Shown piece after piece: positions 54,800 to 63,462 of a stretch of DNA of 64,000 bases. Every line of letters starts with the position of its first letter. The first letter of the stretch is position 1. The stretch covers positions 1 to 64,000 of the forward strand of contig NZ_JABANE010000050.1 in the NCBI RefSeq assembly GCF_012844305.1. The letters are read 5' to 3'. Origin of the DNA: Flammeovirga aprica JL-4 (GTDB taxonomy: Bacteria; Bacteroidota; Bacteroidia; Cytophagales; Flammeovirgaceae). The notes under the pieces are model-generated. The model ran no database searches. It worked only from the letters and a program-made list of their open reading frames with translations, and was not told the origin of the DNA. Position numbers and translations under genes: made by a program.

Positions 54800-56137
54800 T
54801 TAATTTGCTATTTCTTTCTCTACTTTGATAAAGATTTGAACAACTTCCTTATTATCATCATAAAACTTCAATTCATTGTCATCAAAACGATAATGGAGTT
54901 CCGTTTTTCTTCTTCCTTCTCCAATTCGGAGAATACATCGCTCTTCGTCCAATTCCCAATAGTCTTCCTTAGGTTCCCTATCAGGACGTAATTCTAACAA
55001 AATATTATCTGATAAAAACTCTATATATTGATTTTCACGTCCTTCCATTTGCCATTTATGCATAAAAAACGCTTCTTCTACTTTTTTGTCAAAATCCATA
55101 TCGATGGCAGGTGCATTACGTTCCAATTGTATTGATATGTCACCCTCTGTATTTTCAAGGTAAAGGCTACTACCTTTTGAAGAAATATTGAAATTCAACT
55201 CCTTTTGATTTTCTTGTATCAACGTAAGTAGTTGTGCTTTTTCATCTATGGACCAAGTACCTGTTATCTCTTCATTCCACTTTTCGCTCATCTTAAAAGT
55301 TTGATCCTCATTAAAAACAAGTCGATCTGATTCTGTAGCTACAATCTGCCATTCCCCTAAAAAGGTCTTACTAGTAATTTTTTGGTTTTTACTATCAGCA
55401 TAAATAATATCACGAACGGCAACCACTTGTAAAATGCTATCTTCATCAAAGCAATATTTCTTCACCCAATTCTGTTTTTGATCATAATCATACTGGAAGA
55501 TTCTCACTTCAGTTACCCCATTTTTTTCAACAACTATTTTCGTGATATATCCAAAATTATCACGATTATAATTGATACTATTTATAACCTTATCAGAAGG
55601 GTCCTTTTCTATAATTCTAGATAAAAAACCGTCCTTATGCTCAAAGAAAGCAGTAAGAGATAGAGTCCCATTCTGTTTTATTTCTGTTAGCTTTGAAAGC
55701 TTATCGCCTTCATATTCTTTTAATTGAGTTCTTGTGAGTTTACCATTTAAATCAAAATGCTTTGTTTCCACAATTTTATCATCGATAATCTTATTCTCGT
55801 ATTTTGATTCTAATAAGTCCTCATAGAAACTAGAAGAAGTTTTTACAATACCATTATCATTATTGATATAATCAATATGCCAAACGACTCTACCATCTTG
55901 GTTTGTTATCTCTCTTTTGGTCATCACATTTTGTTCATTGTAAGTATAAATGTAACGTGAGGGAATGCCTTCATCCACCAAAACATACTTGCCTTCACTA
56001 AGTTTAGTATTATACTTTTTCTCAATGATCTGGTGAACATCTCCTTGAATTAAGGGATTCTTTTTTAAGTTTTTCTGGGAGGTCGATACGCATGATGTAA
56101 ACCCTATACTTAAGAGTAGAAGTAAATATTTTGTCAT
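54800..56137 (-). CDS. Lipoprotein with YD-like strands and lipocalin-like repeats
   Basis: A 445-residue lipoprotein (lipobox TSC near residue 16). Residues about 50-260 consist of short beta hairpins such as YIYTYNEQNVMTKREI and DKLSKLTEIKQNGTLSLTAFFEHKDG, similar to MORN/YD-type repeats. Residues about 270-440 contain two units with W-G-W/Y features (GEWQIVATESDRLVFNEDQTFKMSEKWNE; HKWQMEGRENQYIEFLSDNILLEL) that resemble lipocalin-like domains. No enzyme motif is seen. It is probably an outer-membrane-associated protein of unknown role. Confidence 0.65.
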   Translation of the reverse strand: MTKYLLLLLSIGFTSCVSTSQKNLKKNPLIQGDVHQIIEKKYNTKLSEGKYVLVDEGIPSRYIYTYNEQNVMTKREITNQDGRVVWHIDYINNDNGIVKTSSSFYEDLLESKYENKIIDDKIVETKHFDLNGKLTRTQLKEYEGDKLSKLTEIKQNGTLSLTAFFEHKDGFLSRIIEKDPSDKVINSINYNRDNFGYITKIVVEKNGVTEVRIFQYDYDQKQNWVKKYCFDEDSILQVVAVRDIIYADSKNQKITSKTFLGEWQIVATESDRLVFNEDQTFKMSEKWNEEITGTWSIDEKAQLLTLIQENQKELNFNISSKGSSLYLENTEGDISIQLERNAPAIDMDFDKKVEEAFFMHKWQMEGRENQYIEFLSDNILLELRPDREPKEDYWELDEERCILRIGEGRRKTELHYRFDDNELKFYDDNKEVVQIFIKVEKEIAN

Positions 56138-56290
56138 TTTTGTTTTTAGCTAAAAAATAAAATTAGATTTGGTGTAAATATAGCACTTAAATAAGTATTA
56201 CAATAAATTTAAATAACATTTAAGAGTTTGCTTTCTATACATTATGTAAATATACTTTGTTATTGAACTAAGACAGCTATGAATTAGCCA

Positions 56291-56737
56291 TTACTTTTCT
56301 GATTTAAACTCCTCATCCGTCACCACATTCACACCATTTTTAAAAAGTTTATCAGCCACTACCCCATTCCCTTCAATCAGTTTACCAGAAAAAGTACCAT
56401 CATAGATTTTTCCAAACCCACACGAAGGGCTTCTTGCCTGCAGAATGGCATCCGTAATATTATTTTCCTTACAGATTTTTAAAACCTCATCTGCCGCATT
56501 CAAAAACTGTTGGGTGTATTCATTCCCTTGTTTACTCGTTACCTTTATACCGTTATCTGTTTGCTGAAGTTCTACAGGTTCTCTTGGTGTCGATAAACCG
56601 GCAATCACTTCTGGACAAACTGGAATGGCCTCACCTGTTTCAATCATTTTTTCTAAATTGACGGTGGATGAGCAAGTGGCATTGTATCTGCATTTTACAC
56701 CTACAAGGCATGAACTGATAATATATTTAGGAGTCAT
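56291..56737 (-). CDS. DUF523 family protein
   Basis: A 148-residue cytoplasmic protein with the DUF523 signature: ISSCLVGVKCRYNATCS at the N-terminus, VCPEVIAGLSTPREPVEL in the middle and LQARSPSCGFGKIYDGTFSGKLIEGNGVVADKLFKNG near the end. The conserved cysteines (CLVGxxCRY, CPE, SPSCG) suggest a metal or cluster site. Members may be stand-alone or fused to DUF1722. The function is not firmly established. It stands at the upstream end of the minus-strand insert. Confidence 0.9.
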   Translation of the reverse strand: MTPKYIISSCLVGVKCRYNATCSSTVNLEKMIETGEAIPVCPEVIAGLSTPREPVELQQTDNGIKVTSKQGNEYTQQFLNAADEVLKICKENNITDAILQARSPSCGFGKIYDGTFSGKLIEGNGVVADKLFKNGVNVVTDEEFKSEK

Positions 56738-56974
56738 TTTGGTTGAATCTGCTTAAATTATAATGGTTAATTTCAATACAAAAAAAAGGATAATCTGTAA
56801 ATAATCATATTTGAAATGAAAATCATGAGGATATTTTCTGCAAAAAAGGGTGTAAAAACTAAAAATTAGGAGGTAATAAAATTAATTGGTCATTTCTAAC
56901 ATAAGAGTACACAAGTGAGGTGTTGTTGTCACACTACCTTGCCAACATAAATTATTATTCTTCGAACAATTGAA

Positions 56975-58813
56975 ATGAAATGTCGAATGAGAACATGGAA
57001 TAAACTTTTGTTTGGCCTATTTGCTCTTGTGGTCTTCCATAAAGAAGTAAGGTCAAATGATAAGAAACCTACAGATAAACCTAATGTAATTATAATCATT
57101 ACGGACGATCAGGGTTATGGTGACATTGCCGCTCATGGGAATAAAATCATCAAAACACCTGCGATGGATCGATTAAAAAATCAAGGCATTGCTTTTGATA
57201 ATTTCCATGCGGGGTCTACTTGTGCTCCTTCACGATCAGCACTAATGACAGGTATGGAAGGACATAGAGCGGGTGTTTGGCATACAATTGCAGGTTGTAA
57301 TTTATTGAGAGAGAAATTCACTGCTATGCCTCAAGTTTTCCAAGATAATGGATATGCAACTGCTCTTTTTGGGAAGTGGCACTTGGGTGATGCCTACCCT
57401 TATTTACCAGAGAATAGAGGTTTTGAAACGGCTTTATATCATAGTGCTGGCGGAATTGGTCAAACTCCCGATTTCTGGGACAACGACTACTTTGATGATG
57501 TGTACTTAAGAAATGGAAAACCAGAACGTTTCAAAGGTTACTGTACAGATGTGTTCTTTGATGAAGCCATGAAATATATGGAAGAGAAAAAAGATCAACC
57601 ATTCTTTTTATACCTTTCTACAAACGCTCCTCATGGTCCACTAAACGTTCCCGAAGAGTATTATAACCTTTATAAAGACGAAGAAGATCTTTTAGATTTT
57701 CAAAAAGCGTATTATGGTATGATCACCAATATTGATGATAATATCACTCGATTAGAGAAGAAGTTGAAAGAACTTAAAATCGCTGACAATACCATTCTGA
57801 TCTTTACAACAGATAACGGTACACAATACGGCTGGAGAAAAATTGATGGAAAAGAATACGGTTTCAATGCCAATATGAAAGGTTTGAAAAGTTCGCATTA
57901 TGATGGTGGACACAGAGTACCGTTCTTTATGTATTGGAAAAATGGCAAACTGAAAAAGGGCAAAACCATTGATCAGTTAGTGATGAGTTATGATGTTTTA
58001 CCGACTTTAATTGAGCTTTGCGGATTAGAAAAACCGAAGGATACGGAATATGATGGTAAAAATGTTTCCCCACTGATTTATGGTGATGGAAAAAATTGGG
58101 CTTCTCGTTATGCTGTATTGGATAAGAATAAAACACAACACCCTGTCAAATGGAAATTAAGTGCGGTCATGGACAATGATTGGCGTCTAATAAATGGTAA
58201 AGAGCTTTACAATATCCGTGAAGATGTAGGTCAAGAAAACGACATTGCTTCTGCTCATCCTGAAAAAGTAAAGGAAATGAGAAACGCTTATGAAAAATGG
58301 TGGGAGCATGTTTCCAAAGACTTCAGTAAATTTGAGTATTATAAGGTAGGTGTTGATGGAATTGAGGAAACAGCATTAACGGTGCATGATATTCATTCGG
58401 ATAAACCATTAGCGTGGAATCAAGACCTAATTCGTGATCCATTAAGCGGTAAAAAACCGGCTTTGACTAATGATGGATTTTGGACTATTGATGTACAAGA
58501 AGAAGGATATTATACTATCACTCTATCAAGATGGCCAAAAGAGTCTGGGTTAAGTTTTAATTCAGAAGTTGAAGCCTTGGGTACCACTCAACCTTGGTAC
58601 ATCGCTCGTCCTGAAGGTAGATTAATGCCTCTTAAAAAAGCAATGCTCGAGATCGATGCATTAAGAGTAAAGCAAGATGTGGATATGACCTCAAAAGGAA
58701 CTTCATTTAGAGTTTATTTGAATGAAGGGAAAGCAAGATTGGTGGGTAAATTCACTGATGAGGATAAGAAAGACATTTCAGCATTTTATGTTTATATATC
58801 AAAAGAAAAATAA
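56975..58813 (+). CDS. Formylglycine-dependent sulfatase (family S1)
   Basis: A 612-residue exported sulfatase with a signal peptide (about 1-27; an alternative start at ATG 56987 is possible). Metal ligands lie in IIITDDQGYGD, and the formylglycine precursor is Cys83 in STCAPSRSALMTG, the canonical C-x-P-S-R. Further family motifs are GKWHLGD and TTDNGTQYGW. Residues about 470-612 form an extra beta domain beyond the usual S1 length. It would remove sulfate esters from sugar residues outside the cytoplasm. No maturase gene is in the window. It lies 3 bp before a second sulfatase gene. Confidence 0.92.
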   Translation: MKCRMRTWNKLLFGLFALVVFHKEVRSNDKKPTDKPNVIIIITDDQGYGDIAAHGNKIIKTPAMDRLKNQGIAFDNFHAGSTCAPSRSALMTGMEGHRAGVWHTIAGCNLLREKFTAMPQVFQDNGYATALFGKWHLGDAYPYLPENRGFETALYHSAGGIGQTPDFWDNDYFDDVYLRNGKPERFKGYCTDVFFDEAMKYMEEKKDQPFFLYLSTNAPHGPLNVPEEYYNLYKDEEDLLDFQKAYYGMITNIDDNITRLEKKLKELKIADNTILIFTTDNGTQYGWRKIDGKEYGFNANMKGLKSSHYDGGHRVPFFMYWKNGKLKKGKTIDQLVMSYDVLPTLIELCGLEKPKDTEYDGKNVSPLIYGDGKNWASRYAVLDKNKTQHPVKWKLSAVMDNDWRLINGKELYNIREDVGQENDIASAHPEKVKEMRNAYEKWWEHVSKDFSKFEYYKVGVDGIEETALTVHDIHSDKPLAWNQDLIRDPLSGKKPALTNDGFWTIDVQEEGYYTITLSRWPKESGLSFNSEVEALGTTQPWYIARPEGRLMPLKKAMLEIDALRVKQDVDMTSKGTSFRVYLNEGKARLVGKFTDEDKKDISAFYVYISKEK

Positions 58814-58816
58814 GCA

Positions 58817-60364
58817 ATGAAACTAAAATATATACTTCAATGGATGATTTTTTTCGGTACGATAGGATCACTATCTGCCCAAGAAAACAAACGTCCCAAT
58901 ATCATCTTCTTACTTTCTGACGATCACACGAGTATCGCTACAGGCTGTTATGGCAATGATCAAGTGGTGACGCCTAATATGGATAAATTGGCTGAAACAG
59001 GTGTTCAATTTATGAATCATTACAACACCACTTCTATCTGTATGGCGAGTAGAGCGATCTATATGACTGGGATGTTTGAATACAAAACAGGTTGTAATTT
59101 TGAGCATGGTCCAATGAGAAAGGCGACTTTCCAAAAGTCTTTCCCAATGATCCTTCGTGATGCAGGTTACTTTACAGGTTTTGCCGGTAAATTTGGTTTT
59201 GCGGTTTCAGATGGCACTGATCCTTCTGACAAAAATTGGGACGTGCTTCCTGTAGATCAATTTGATGTTTGGGCAGGTGGTTTAGGCCAAACTAAATATC
59301 AAACAGCCAAGAATAAATACATTAAAAAATACGCTGATAAGTACCCTCATAGTACAAGAGCGTACGCCGCTTGGGCACATGATTTTATAGCTGAAGCCAA
59401 AGATTCTGGAAAACCATTCTGTATGTCGATCAGTTTCAAAGCCCCTCACCTACCATTCACGCCTGACGTTTATTTTGATGCTGTTTATGAAGGGAAAAAA
59501 TATAAAAAACCGGCCAACTATGGTGCTGAAAATGGTGAACATTTAGCTCCTCAAGCCAAAACAGGGAGACAGTACAAACAGTATGAGTTTTGGAGAGATA
59601 CGGAAGAAAACTATCAAGAAGCCATTAAACGTTATAATCAACTGATTCATGGTGTAGATTATGCGATTGGTATGATTCGTAAATCTTTAGAGGAATTGGG
59701 AGTAGATGAAAATACCATCATCATTTATGCAGGTGACAATGGTTATAGTTGTGGTGCTCATAATTTGGGAGGAAAGGTATTGCCTTATGAAGAGGCTTCT
59801 AAATCTCCTTTATTGATTTTTGACCCAAGAATGAAAGCAAAAGGTGGTCAAAGAGAAACTATAACTTCTAGTATTGACATTGCTCCAACGATCCTTAAAA
59901 TGGCAGGTTTAGATGTACCAAATAATATGGACGGTGAAAACCTTATTCCATTAATGAATAAGAAAAAAGGAATCAAAAGAGATCATATTCCATTGATGAA
60001 CTTTTTCGGCAATGATGAAATTCAAGAGATGTCAGTAGTCACAAAAGACTGGAAATACATCTATTGGCAGTACGAAGATGATCGTATGAAGCCTACTGAG
60101 GAATTGTACTATGTCGGGAAAGATCGCCTAGAAATGACGAATTTGATTTCGGAAAAGAAATACCAAAAACAACTGCATAAAATGAGAGCGTTGTATGATG
60201 CTCAAGTGAAACAGTTGAAAGAAAATGCAGTACATTATAATGATTACCAAAAGTACGGTGTATTATTCGACAGAAATTCTTCTGCTGAAGATAAAAAGCC
60301 ATTTTTAAGAGGTACTTATGAGGAGCAGATGAAAGGGAAAAAGCCTAAGAATCACTTTAATTAA
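58817..60364 (+). CDS. Formylglycine-dependent sulfatase, CxASR variant
   Basis: A 515-residue exported sulfatase (signal peptide about 1-21). Metal ligands are in IIFLLSDDHTS; the modification site is Cys75 in CMASRAIYMTG, with Ala in the third position, a variant allowed in the C-x-P/A-x-R rule. GKFGF replaces the usual GKWHLG motif, so the active site differs from its neighbour, as expected for a different subfamily and sulfate position. YAGDNGY gives the second metal-ligand motif. It is translationally coupled by its 3-bp gap to the first sulfatase; a repeat block and propeller gene 3 follow. Confidence 0.92.
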   Translation: MKLKYILQWMIFFGTIGSLSAQENKRPNIIFLLSDDHTSIATGCYGNDQVVTPNMDKLAETGVQFMNHYNTTSICMASRAIYMTGMFEYKTGCNFEHGPMRKATFQKSFPMILRDAGYFTGFAGKFGFAVSDGTDPSDKNWDVLPVDQFDVWAGGLGQTKYQTAKNKYIKKYADKYPHSTRAYAAWAHDFIAEAKDSGKPFCMSISFKAPHLPFTPDVYFDAVYEGKKYKKPANYGAENGEHLAPQAKTGRQYKQYEFWRDTEENYQEAIKRYNQLIHGVDYAIGMIRKSLEELGVDENTIIIYAGDNGYSCGAHNLGGKVLPYEEASKSPLLIFDPRMKAKGGQRETITSSIDIAPTILKMAGLDVPNNMDGENLIPLMNKKKGIKRDHIPLMNFFGNDEIQEMSVVTKDWKYIYWQYEDDRMKPTEELYYVGKDRLEMTNLISEKKYQKQLHKMRALYDAQVKQLKENAVHYNDYQKYGVLFDRNSSAEDKKPFLRGTYEEQMKGKKPKNHFN

Positions 60365-60404
60365 AGTAAAAGTATTCTGAACTAAAGCACACAATTTTAT
60401 TAGA

Positions 60405-60560
60405 AATCGGGAGATTTCTGGTGATCATTAGGCACGGATGACGCTTTCGCTTAACATCCGCGCCAGTGATTCGGTTTCTGTACTCCTAGCGCAAATGTTA
60501 AGCGTCAGCGTCATTTGTGCTTGAGAGATGAAATGAAGTCTCCGACTTCTAGTTGAAATA
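60405..60560. repeat. Composite hairpin repeat block, second locus
   Basis: Two hairpins in opposite orientation: 60432-60463 (GCACGGATG / CATCCGCGC, loop ACGCTTTCGCTTAA) and 60489-60520 (GCGCAAATG / CATTTGTGC, loop ACGCTGACGCTTAA on the minus strand). Small palindromes flank them (GAAATC / GATTTC near 60405 and GAAGTC / GACTTC near 60536). The order and the linking TCGGTTT...CCTA segment match the block at 27858-28140. It fills the 265-bp gap before propeller gene 3. Confidence 0.78.
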
Positions 60561-60629
60561 TTCACCGCGTTAGTTTAGAAAAATAAATAATACACAAAAC
60601 AACAGACTACTTAAAAGATATTTTTTGAA

Positions 60630-63266
60630 ATGAAGAAGACAGTTTTATTCAATATATTTCTATTGATGACTTCGCTACTATTCGCTCAAGGGAATGTTGA
60701 TTTCTCTAAGCTGGATAATACTCGCATAGAGTCTACTCCTACCGTAAAATGGCAACAATTCGGGCCTGGCGGATCAGGAAACAACTACCATATCTATTGG
60801 CACCCTACAGACCCTAACACTGTTTACCAAGGACCGAATATGGGTAACTCTTACCGCTCAACTGACAAAGGCGAAACGTATGAAGGCATTATGGATCCTG
60901 ATGGTCCATCGTATAGAACTCGAAGAAGAGGACCAGTAGAAATCTATGCTCCCGAGTTTTCTAGACAAGATGAAAACTTTGGTATTTGTACGATTGAAGA
61001 CGCTAATTTCATGTACTTTACTTACGACAAAGGAAAGACATGGAAAATCAATGAATTGGTCAGTGCTCAGTTTGAAAATATTCATGTGAACACAATTAAA
61101 GTTGATCCTACAAACGACAACATTTGGTATGCAGGATCAGGTAATATTAGAGATTCCAACCACTTTTTCCATACCAACAAGCATCCTCACGGTGTATTTG
61201 GTTCTAAGGTAAAAGTAGGTAAAGCAGGAAAAGGAAATGACGGCAACCCAGATTATGGACATCAAGCTAGAATCTGGAAAAGTACGGATAAAGGTCAAAC
61301 TTGGAAAAGTATCACTCCTAAAGGAATTGATGCAAAAACTCAAATTACTAGAATCTTTGTTCACCCTGCCCAATCAAATAAAGTATTTGCCGCTACAACT
61401 TTCGGTCTTTACATCTCTGAAAACAGTGGAAAATCATGGAAGCTAAAAGCTAAAAATGGTATGGATAATGACATCATCCGTTCTATGGATATGTATTATG
61501 ATGCTAAAACTAAGAAAGTGATTTTATATGCTATAGACCTTGTGAAGTATATTCCAAATGGAAACACAATTGCCTACAATGGTGGTGTTTATAAGAGTGA
61601 AGACGAGGGAGAATCATGGGTAAATATCAACTCCAATATGCCAATCAATAAGGCGATTTTAAAGAACCCTAACATTCAAAAAGGGTATTATAAATTTGCT
61701 CTAGGAAAATGGTTTGGCATTACTGCAAAAGAAGCAAAAGAGAAGTACCCTAAAGCACCTAATCAGTTGATGCATTCGGTGAGTATGATCCGTGTGAACC
61801 CCACTAATCCGAATCACTTATTGGTGATCAATAACTATAAATCACAATTCACATTCCCTGGCGGTATGCTTTGGCGTTCTGATGATGGAGGTAAACATTG
61901 GTATGTAACTTTGAGAAATGGCAAAGATTGGAATGGCAGAGATAAAGCGCATTGGGATGCTAGAAATAATCCAACTTCTATTAATGTGGATTGGGTTGGT
62001 CAAGATGAATGGGAAGAGCGTGATGCTTATGACCGTAAAGCGGGTGCAGTGGCAGAATTCAATGCTGATGGCACAACGATCATGTATCAAGTGGCTAAAA
62101 TTGTTTGTGTTTCAAATGATAATGGAGACACTTGGTTAGAAAATGATGAGAAAGAAACGAAGCCGGGTAATCATCATTGGGTGGGCGCTGGCAACAGCAA
62201 CTTGCCGGGTGAGGAGATTATTCAAGATGAGCGTATCAAAGATCACCTTTATTTATGTGCTGGTGAGAATTCAATTTTCAAAACTACAAACGATGGCGAT
62301 TTAGTAAGAAAAGGTGCTCAAGCTGTTTACAAAATCAGTATTCCTAATAAACAAAAACCTGCTGAATGTTCTGTGGGAACTATGGCAATTGACCCTAATG
62401 ATGTGAACCACATGTATGCATTATTCTTCAGACAGGCTTACTTTGGTCAAATGATGGAAACCAAAGATGGAGGTCAAAATTGGACGCCAAAAGGTAGAAT
62501 TTTCGATCCTAAAGAATTAGGAAACCCTCTCAATATGATCATCCACCAAAGTCATTTACGCATTGATCCTGTCGAAAATGATCACCTTTACTTTGTCATT
62601 CCTCAAAAAAGAGTGGTACATAATGTGAAGTTCAAAGGAGGAAAATTCAATGATTTCGGTATCTACAGAACAAAAGATGCCGGACAGACTTTTGATGTAA
62701 TCAATGACGGATTACCTGAAAAAGGTCATGTACAAAAAATTGAGTACGACCCTGCAAACAAAGGTGATTTATATGCCGCTGTAATGGGTAAAAAGAATCA
62801 ACCGGGTGGATTATTTAAATTGAATAAAAAGAAAACTACTTGGGAGAAAGTAGATCTTCCAAAAGGAATCGTAAGTGTACACGACATACATTTCTCAAAA
62901 GACAATAAGCTGTATATCACAGCCGGAACGTTTGATGGAAACAACAAAAATGGTGGAGTTTGGGTAAGATCAAATGGAAATTGGAAACAAATTATTCCTT
63001 ATAAGTTTGCCAGCTTAGTCACTACCGCTAAATATGATCCTAACATTATTCTTGCCGCTATTCCATCAGATGGAACTATGGGAATGATGAACCCAGGTAT
63101 TTACAGGTCACTAGACGGAGGTAAGACTTGGAAAAAAATTAATACGGGTAATATTCAATCGGACAGAATCAATGCCCTTGAAATTGACTATCACAAAAAA
63201 GGAGTGTATTACTGCTCAACCTATGGAGCAGGTTACTATATCGCATATGACGAAGAACTTCGATAA
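60630..63266 (+). CDS. BNR/VPS10-like beta-propeller protein 3
   Basis: An 878-residue exported paralogue of propeller proteins 1 and 2 (signal peptide about 1-19), more diverged. It keeps FGPGGSGNNYHIYWHPTD, GPNMGNSYRSTDKG, ERDAYDRKAG, AGNSNLPGEEI, AGENSIFKTTNDG, LFFRQAYFG and SDRINALEIDYHKKGVYYCSTYGAGYY. The PGHGFxQHPD of the others is replaced by PGEEIIQDER, so conserved His positions differ. It has no C-terminal sorting domain. Its position after the sulfatases suggests action on the same glycan at another step. The fold is clear, the activity unknown. Confidence 0.8.
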   Translation: MKKTVLFNIFLLMTSLLFAQGNVDFSKLDNTRIESTPTVKWQQFGPGGSGNNYHIYWHPTDPNTVYQGPNMGNSYRSTDKGETYEGIMDPDGPSYRTRRRGPVEIYAPEFSRQDENFGICTIEDANFMYFTYDKGKTWKINELVSAQFENIHVNTIKVDPTNDNIWYAGSGNIRDSNHFFHTNKHPHGVFGSKVKVGKAGKGNDGNPDYGHQARIWKSTDKGQTWKSITPKGIDAKTQITRIFVHPAQSNKVFAATTFGLYISENSGKSWKLKAKNGMDNDIIRSMDMYYDAKTKKVILYAIDLVKYIPNGNTIAYNGGVYKSEDEGESWVNINSNMPINKAILKNPNIQKGYYKFALGKWFGITAKEAKEKYPKAPNQLMHSVSMIRVNPTNPNHLLVINNYKSQFTFPGGMLWRSDDGGKHWYVTLRNGKDWNGRDKAHWDARNNPTSINVDWVGQDEWEERDAYDRKAGAVAEFNADGTTIMYQVAKIVCVSNDNGDTWLENDEKETKPGNHHWVGAGNSNLPGEEIIQDERIKDHLYLCAGENSIFKTTNDGDLVRKGAQAVYKISIPNKQKPAECSVGTMAIDPNDVNHMYALFFRQAYFGQMMETKDGGQNWTPKGRIFDPKELGNPLNMIIHQSHLRIDPVENDHLYFVIPQKRVVHNVKFKGGKFNDFGIYRTKDAGQTFDVINDGLPEKGHVQKIEYDPANKGDLYAAVMGKKNQPGGLFKLNKKKTTWEKVDLPKGIVSVHDIHFSKDNKLYITAGTFDGNNKNGGVWVRSNGNWKQIIPYKFASLVTTAKYDPNIILAAIPSDGTMGMMNPGIYRSLDGGKTWKKINTGNIQSDRINALEIDYHKKGVYYCSTYGAGYYIAYDEELR

Positions 63267-63296
63267 ATAGAATAAATAATTCTTGTGACTACTTCC

Positions 63297-63340
63297 CCCC
63301 TTTCTAATTCCTCTATGGTTTTCAGAAAGGGGATTTTTTC
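63297..63340 (+). terminator. Terminator of the PUL plus-strand arm
   Basis: Stem CCCCTTTC / GAAAGGGG (63297-63304 and 63325-63332) with a 20-base loop is followed by ATTTTTTC, 30 bases after the propeller 3 stop codon. Confidence 0.85.
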
Positions 63341-63462
63341 AATCAAAATTACCATCACTTCGTTATAAGTTGCTATAATATTTTTATCGTTTTACTTAAA
63401 TTTACTTACATAAGATTACACTTTTAACATACCTCATCTCAAAACATTTATCCTCTACAATT

